Positions 57,943 to 64,000 of a stretch of DNA of 64,000 nt are shown piece after piece. The DNA lies in contig CACDZR010000002.1 of NCBI GenBank assembly GCA_902557235.1, forward strand, positions 1 to 64,000. The letters are read 5' to 3'. The notes below the pieces were generated by a model. That model worked only from the letters and a program-made list of their open reading frames with translations, did no database searches and was not told the origin of the DNA. A program made the position numbers and the translations under genes. Each line of letters starts with the position of its first letter. Position 1 is the stretch's first letter. Source of the DNA: an uncultured Pelagibacteraceae bacterium. GTDB lineage: Bacteria; Pseudomonadota; Alphaproteobacteria; Pelagibacterales; Pelagibacteraceae.

Positions 57943-58468
57943 CCTTATAGATATTTCTTATATAGAAAATTTCTTTTTTTAAATTATCATGAATTATAAG
58001 TATTCTTGGTCTTAGAAGTCTTACATCAGGTATACTAAGATCATCCTTACAATTGTTCGGAATTTTCTCGATATATCTTATAGAGTCATAAGAAAAATAT
58101 CCCGAAATTAAAGAACAAATTTTTGGTAAACTTTTAGGTGTTTCAAATTTAAATTCCTCAATAATTTTTTCGATTAAATTTTCTGGTTTATCTTTAAGTT
58201 TGACTTTTTTTTTATTTTGAATCAAATAAGAATTATTATTCTTAAATTCCCATATCTTATCAGGATTTTTTCCAAATATAGTGTATCTTCCTTTGATTTT
58301 ACCTTTTTCTACTGACTCAAATATAAAGCTATTTTTTTCACTTAAAAAATTATCTATTAAATTCGAGATCTCTTCATCACCTTTGATTTTTTTTGAAGTA
58401 TATATAATCTGATTTTTATTGCTTCTATGTCGAAACTTAAAATCTTTGAAGCTTCGATTTATGTTCAT
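57908..58468 (-). CDS. trpE: Anthranilate synthase component I, N-terminal part (split trpE)
   Basis: This frame encodes the N-terminal TrpE domain (186 codons): SFIFESVEKGKIKGRYTIFG (about 48-67) is the region that binds feedback tryptophan around the conserved Ser, followed by the Anth_synt_I_N strands. After residue 178 (DEK) the frame runs into eight unrelated codons and a stop. Homology continues in the C-terminal frame. The start overlaps the ppiD stop as ATGA, suggesting coupled translation. Either a 1-base insertion in an A run or a real frameshift or slippage is present. Confidence 0.85.
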   Translation of the reverse strand: MNINRSFKDFKFRHRSNKNQIIYTSKKIKGDEEISNLIDNFLSEKNSFIFESVEKGKIKGRYTIFGKNPDKIWEFKNNNSYLIQNKKKVKLKDKPENLIEKIIEEFKFETPKSLPKICSLISGYFSYDSIRYIEKIPNNCKDDLSIPDVRLLRPRILIIHDNLKKEIFYIRNIYKDEKNYRLSKKI

Positions 58469-59880
58469 TGAAAGAAATTCTTAACTCGTTCTATTGTTTT
58501 TTGGTTTAAAGTAACATTATATCTACTATTAAGATATAGATCATAAGACTTTAACATATTATTTTTTAAATTCGAATTTTGTTTATTTGTATAATCTATA
58601 ATTTCATTGTTATTATCAGTTAGTTCAACTTGGTAATCTTTGACTTTAGCCAAGTAAATATTTTCTTTTTCATCATTTATTAAAGTGAATGAATTAATTG
58701 GTAAAGAATATAAAATTTTGACTGCGTTAATATCAAATTTTTTGTTGTCTCTTATTGAATTTAATTTTGCTGTTTTGATATTTTGTTGGCCCATTTGTAT
58801 AAATTCGTTATCATTAAATTCATTATTCTTAATTTTTTCTATTAAATTAGTGTTGTAATCAAATCTATTCTTCTGAAAAATTAAATCTAAAATTTCTTCT
58901 TTAGTTTGACTGTTTGTTATATCGGGCTCTCTACTTTCGTTTTTTTGAATTTTGTATAAAACATAATCATCATCTAATTCAAAAATATCAAAATCAGTTC
59001 CTTTTAATTCAAAAATTTTTTTTTCAACTTCATTTTTATCAGATGAAAATAAAAAATCTTTTACCTTTGTGGATTTAAGATTAAGATTTGAAACAATCGA
59101 GTTGAATGGAACTTCGTTAGAAATATCAATCTCAATTTGATCAATTTTATCAAAAAAAGATTGATTAAATTCATCTACACCTATTAAATTTTTTGGATTA
59201 ATTATTGAGTATTCAAAATCAAGATAATCAACTTTTAAATTCTCTTTATTTTCCTCTAGGAACTTTTTTAAATCATTATCAGTAAAATCACCTTTTTTTT
59301 TATAGAATTTATCCAAGTTAATGAAATCTATTTCTAATTTTTTATTTTCATCTTCATAAAGCTTTTTTACTAAAAACTTTGGTGAAACAGTTCCGGCACC
59401 TACAAAACTGAACAAGTTTTTTTGTAATTCACGATTTTTAAGACGTAATTCAAATTGCGGTGCTGATTGATTATTTTCAAGTAAAAATTTTTCATATTTA
59501 AGTCTTTGAAAATTTCCTTGATCATCTAAAAAATTTTTATTTTTTTTAATCATTTTAAGTAGTGTTTCTTTTGAAATAATTAAATCATATTCCCTAATTT
59601 CTAGATCTAAAATTTTTGTCGAAACCAATCCAGACAATAATTCCTCAATAATATTATTATTTAAGTTTTCTCTTATTGTCTTTTGAGGAATTCCAGAATT
59701 ATTTAAGTAATCAATAAATTCTTCCGTAGAAACGTTAGACTCATTTATTTTAACAATTGAGTTTGTATTTCCACTACTGAACATACTTCCCATACCCCAA
59801 AAAACAAAAGGAATGATCATTATGAAAACTAATATCCCAGCAAACTTTGTTTTGGCAAAATTTCTAAAACTACCTATCAT
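58465..59880 (-). CDS. PpiD/SurA-like periplasmic folding factor
   Basis: The 471-residue protein has a single N-terminal anchor (about 13-33, AGILVFIMIIPFVFWGMGSMF) followed by a SurA_N-like chaperone region (about 40-180, with VKINESNVSTEEFIDYL) and a long C-terminal part without clear parvulin signature residues. This fits PpiD-type membrane-anchored chaperones that meet secreted proteins at the translocon. It is divergent from tpiA (56 bp), and its stop overlaps the trpE start. Isomerase activity is doubtful by eye. Confidence 0.75.
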   Translation of the reverse strand: MIGSFRNFAKTKFAGILVFIMIIPFVFWGMGSMFSSGNTNSIVKINESNVSTEEFIDYLNNSGIPQKTIRENLNNNIIEELLSGLVSTKILDLEIREYDLIISKETLLKMIKKNKNFLDDQGNFQRLKYEKFLLENNQSAPQFELRLKNRELQKNLFSFVGAGTVSPKFLVKKLYEDENKKLEIDFINLDKFYKKKGDFTDNDLKKFLEENKENLKVDYLDFEYSIINPKNLIGVDEFNQSFFDKIDQIEIDISNEVPFNSIVSNLNLKSTKVKDFLFSSDKNEVEKKIFELKGTDFDIFELDDDYVLYKIQKNESREPDITNSQTKEEILDLIFQKNRFDYNTNLIEKIKNNEFNDNEFIQMGQQNIKTAKLNSIRDNKKFDINAVKILYSLPINSFTLINDEKENIYLAKVKDYQVELTDNNNEIIDYTNKQNSNLKNNMLKSYDLYLNSRYNVTLNQKTIERVKNFFQ

Positions 59881-59895
59881 TACTATATAAATTTA

Positions 59896-59923
59896 TTGAT
59901 CTATAAAAAGCAAACCTATAGAT
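59896..59923. promoter_or_regulatory. Possible overlapping divergent promoters for tpiA and ppiD
   Basis: On the plus strand TTGATC (59896-59901) and TATAGA (59917-59922) could serve tpiA with a 15-bp spacer. On the minus strand TTAATC and TATAGA lie over nearly the same bases because the segment is an imperfect palindrome (ATCTATA at 59899-59905, TATAGAT at 59917-59923). The spacer is short and the region is AT-rich, so this is a low-confidence call. Confidence 0.3.
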
Positions 59924-59936
59924 TAAATTTCAGTAG

Positions 59937-60674
59937 ATGACAAATAAATATATGTATTTTATCGCAAATTGGAAAATGTTTGGTGGATTAAGTACATTAA
60001 ATTCACTTACTAAAGTAATCAAATTTTTGAAAATTTTTAAAAAGTCAAAAAATACTAAAATAATTTATTGCCCACCGAATACATTAATTCACCCAATGTT
60101 TAAGAAGGTCATGAATTCCAAAATTCAAGTTGGAGCTCAAAATTGTCATGAAAGTCTTACATATGGTGCTTCAACCGGTTCTATAAATTCTACGATGTTA
60201 AAGAATGTTGGAGCCAAATATGTTATTCTAGGTCATTCAGAAAATCGTGAGTCTGGTGAGACAGATAAATTGATTAATACTAAGATTAAAGCAGCAACTA
60301 AATCAGGTTTAAAAGTTATTTTTTGTATCGGTGAAACTTTAGGTCAAAAAAGAAAAAAAATTACTAACAAAATTTTATTAAAGCAAATTACATTAGGTCT
60401 GCAAAAAGTTAAGAGAAGAAAAAATATTATTATTGCTTATGAACCTATGTGGTCAATTGGGACAGGTGTTATACCTAAATCAGATGACTTATTTAGAACT
60501 ATTAGTTTTATTAAAAAGAAAGTTAAAAATATCAAAGTTTTATATGGTGGTTCGGTAAATCCAAAAAATATAAATGAATTAAAATTAATAAAAAATATTG
60601 ATGGATTTCTAATAGGAGGAGCTTCACAAGATCCCAAAAAATTTATTGATATAATCAAAAAAACATATAATTAA
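59937..60674 (+). CDS. tpiA: Triosephosphate isomerase
   Basis: TpiA interconverts dihydroxyacetone phosphate and glyceraldehyde 3-phosphate. The 245-residue barrel has the Lys in FIANWKMFGG (about 8-17), His in ILGHSENRES (about 92-101), the catalytic Glu in IAYEPMWSIGTG (about 161-172) and YGGSVNPKN (about 203-211). Length is typical. It lies 5 bp before secG and starts the tpiA-secG-pyrG-kdsA-eno row common in alphaproteobacteria. Confidence 0.97.
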   Translation: MTNKYMYFIANWKMFGGLSTLNSLTKVIKFLKIFKKSKNTKIIYCPPNTLIHPMFKKVMNSKIQVGAQNCHESLTYGASTGSINSTMLKNVGAKYVILGHSENRESGETDKLINTKIKAATKSGLKVIFCIGETLGQKRKKITNKILLKQITLGLQKVKRRKNIIIAYEPMWSIGTGVIPKSDDLFRTISFIKKKVKNIKVLYGGSVNPKNINELKLIKNIDGFLIGGASQDPKKFIDIIKKTYN

Positions 60675-60679
60675 CCCTC

Positions 60680-60973
60680 ATGGAAAACATATTGTTAGTG
60701 TTAAATATCATTCTAGCTTTAGTTTTAGTTTTATTAGTTTTAATGCAAAAATCTGAAGGTGGAGCTCTTGGAATCGGAGTTTCTCAGGAAAACATGATGT
60801 TTTCAAAGTCAGCAGGAAATTTCATGACAAAAGCAACCGGTGTTGTTGCAACTTTGTTTATCATATGTAGTTTAGCTTTAACGATCGTATCTAGAGGTGA
60901 TTTAACACCTTCTAGCTCAGTTTTAGATCAAGTTGAAGAAGATACACCAACGATCCCAGAAAATAATAATTAA
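60680..60973 (+). CDS. secG: Protein translocase subunit SecG
   Basis: SecG is the small subunit of the SecYEG channel. The 97-residue protein has two helices (about 4-22 and 53-72) joined by the family loop LMQKSEGGALGIG (about 23-35). The C-terminal tail is polar and acidic. Position between tpiA and pyrG is canonical. It supports export of the periplasmic and outer-membrane proteins encoded in this window. Confidence 0.95.
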   Translation: MENILLVLNIILALVLVLLVLMQKSEGGALGIGVSQENMMFSKSAGNFMTKATGVVATLFIICSLALTIVSRGDLTPSSSVLDQVEEDTPTIPENNN

Positions 60974-61004
60974 TACTTTTCATTTACTTTTTTATTAGCT
61001 ATAA

Positions 61005-63451
<2,447 letters not shown>

Positions 63452-63457
63452 AAATAA

Positions 63458-64000
63458 GTGAGTAAAATTTCAAAAGTAAAAGCCCGACAAGTTTTCGATA
63501 GTAGAGGTAATCCAACAATAGAAGCTGAGGTTTTTGTCAAAAACCAAAGTGCAATTGCAATTTGCCCCTCAGGTGCATCGACAGGAACTTATGAAGCTTT
63601 CGAAAAAAGAGATAAAAACAATAAAAGATACTTAGGAAAAAGTGTTCTGAATGCAATTAATTTAGTCAACACTAAAATCTCAAACAAACTTAAAGGTCAA
63701 AGTGTACATAATCAAGAGAGAATAGACTCTATAATGATTAATTTAGATGGAACTAGACAAAAAACAAAGTTAGGAGCTAATTCTATATTAGCTGTATCAA
63801 TGGCAGCAAAAAAACTTTCAGCAAAAATTAACAAACAACCATTGTATAAAACTTTCCTAGTAAAAAATAATTATAAATTACCTTTTCCACTTATGAATAT
63901 AATTAATGGTGGAGCACACGCTAATAATGGTTTGAGAATTCAAGAATTTATGATTAGACCAGATCGTGCAAAAAATTTTTCTGATGCGATGAGAATTTGT
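63458..64000 (+). CDS. eno: Enolase, N-terminal part, cut by window edge
   Basis: Enolase converts 2-phosphoglycerate to phosphoenolpyruvate. The frame starts with GTG at 63458 (peptide SKISKVKARQVFDSRGNPTI after the initiator) and stays open to the edge, giving 181 of about 420 expected residues. Visible motifs are ARQVFDSRGNPTIE, PSGASTGTYEAFEKRD, GANSILAVSMA and NIINGGAHANN with the mobile-loop and active-site residues. GTG is the best start because it places the family N-terminus correctly; there is no clear Shine-Dalgarno. It is 6 bp after kdsA. Confidence 0.95.
   Translation, partial: MSKISKVKARQVFDSRGNPTIEAEVFVKNQSAIAICPSGASTGTYEAFEKRDKNNKRYLGKSVLNAINLVNTKISNKLKGQSVHNQERIDSIMINLDGTRQKTKLGANSILAVSMAAKKLSAKINKQPLYKTFLVKNNYKLPFPLMNIINGGAHANNGLRIQEFMIRPDRAKNFSDAMRIC

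Overview
The window is a dense, strongly AT-rich stretch of a streamlined alphaproteobacterial genome, most probably a SAR11-clade bacterium ('Candidatus Pelagibacter' type). I infer this from the base composition, the near absence of spacer DNA (no gap above about 130 bp), genes that abut or overlap by 1-17 bp, alphaproteobacterial gene orders (nuoA-N/birA/coaX/rnj/DUF1467/proS/lolC/lolD/dnaE; tpiA/secG/pyrG/kdsA/eno; trpE-G-D-C/lexA), an alphaproteobacterial SOS box, and an rpsB leader RNA of the kind described in Pelagibacter. I see no rRNA, prophage, insertion sequence or CRISPR array.

Layout. 1-355: end of a small membrane-protein gene and a DUF1289 gene (minus strand). 401-6392: tRNA-Leu with its promoter, then the proteostasis genes tig, clpP, clpX and lon. 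6393-16604: an accessory metabolic block with a DctP/Q/M TRAP carboxylate transporter, an enoyl-CoA hydratase/isomerase and a type III CoA-transferase on the plus strand, then a large FAD/4Fe-4S D-2-hydroxyacid dehydrogenase and a mandelate-racemase-type enolase-superfamily enzyme on the minus strand, then a serine-glyoxylate aminotransferase. 16664-16876: promoter, tRNA-Val and tRNA-Asp. 16894-30839: a perfect Fur-type palindrome followed by the complete 14-gene complex I operon.

30839-40674: birA, coaX, rnj, a DUF1467 gene, proS, a lolC-type permease, lolD and dnaE in one tightly coupled run. 40731-52492: structured rpsB leader, rpsB, tsf, frr, uppS, cdsA, dxr, bamA, skp, fabZ, lpxD, lpxA, lpxI, lpxB, covering translation, undecaprenyl/phospholipid/isoprenoid precursors, outer-membrane assembly and lipid A. 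The usual pyrH (between tsf and frr) and rseP (between dxr and bamA) are missing from their slots. 52472-59880 (minus strand): gltX, lexA with two tandem SOS boxes, and trpC-D-G-E behind a PpiD/SurA-like gene. trpE is split into two frames at a short A run. 59937-64000: tpiA, secG, pyrG, kdsA and the start of eno.

Most of the window is core housekeeping. The items most worth a second look are the Fur-type box in front of complex I, the split trpE, the rpsB leader pseudoknot, the tandem LexA boxes, the unassigned carboxylate-catabolism block and the missing pyrH and rseP. I found no obviously new defence or mobile system. All identifications come from reading motifs and translations; no database search was possible.
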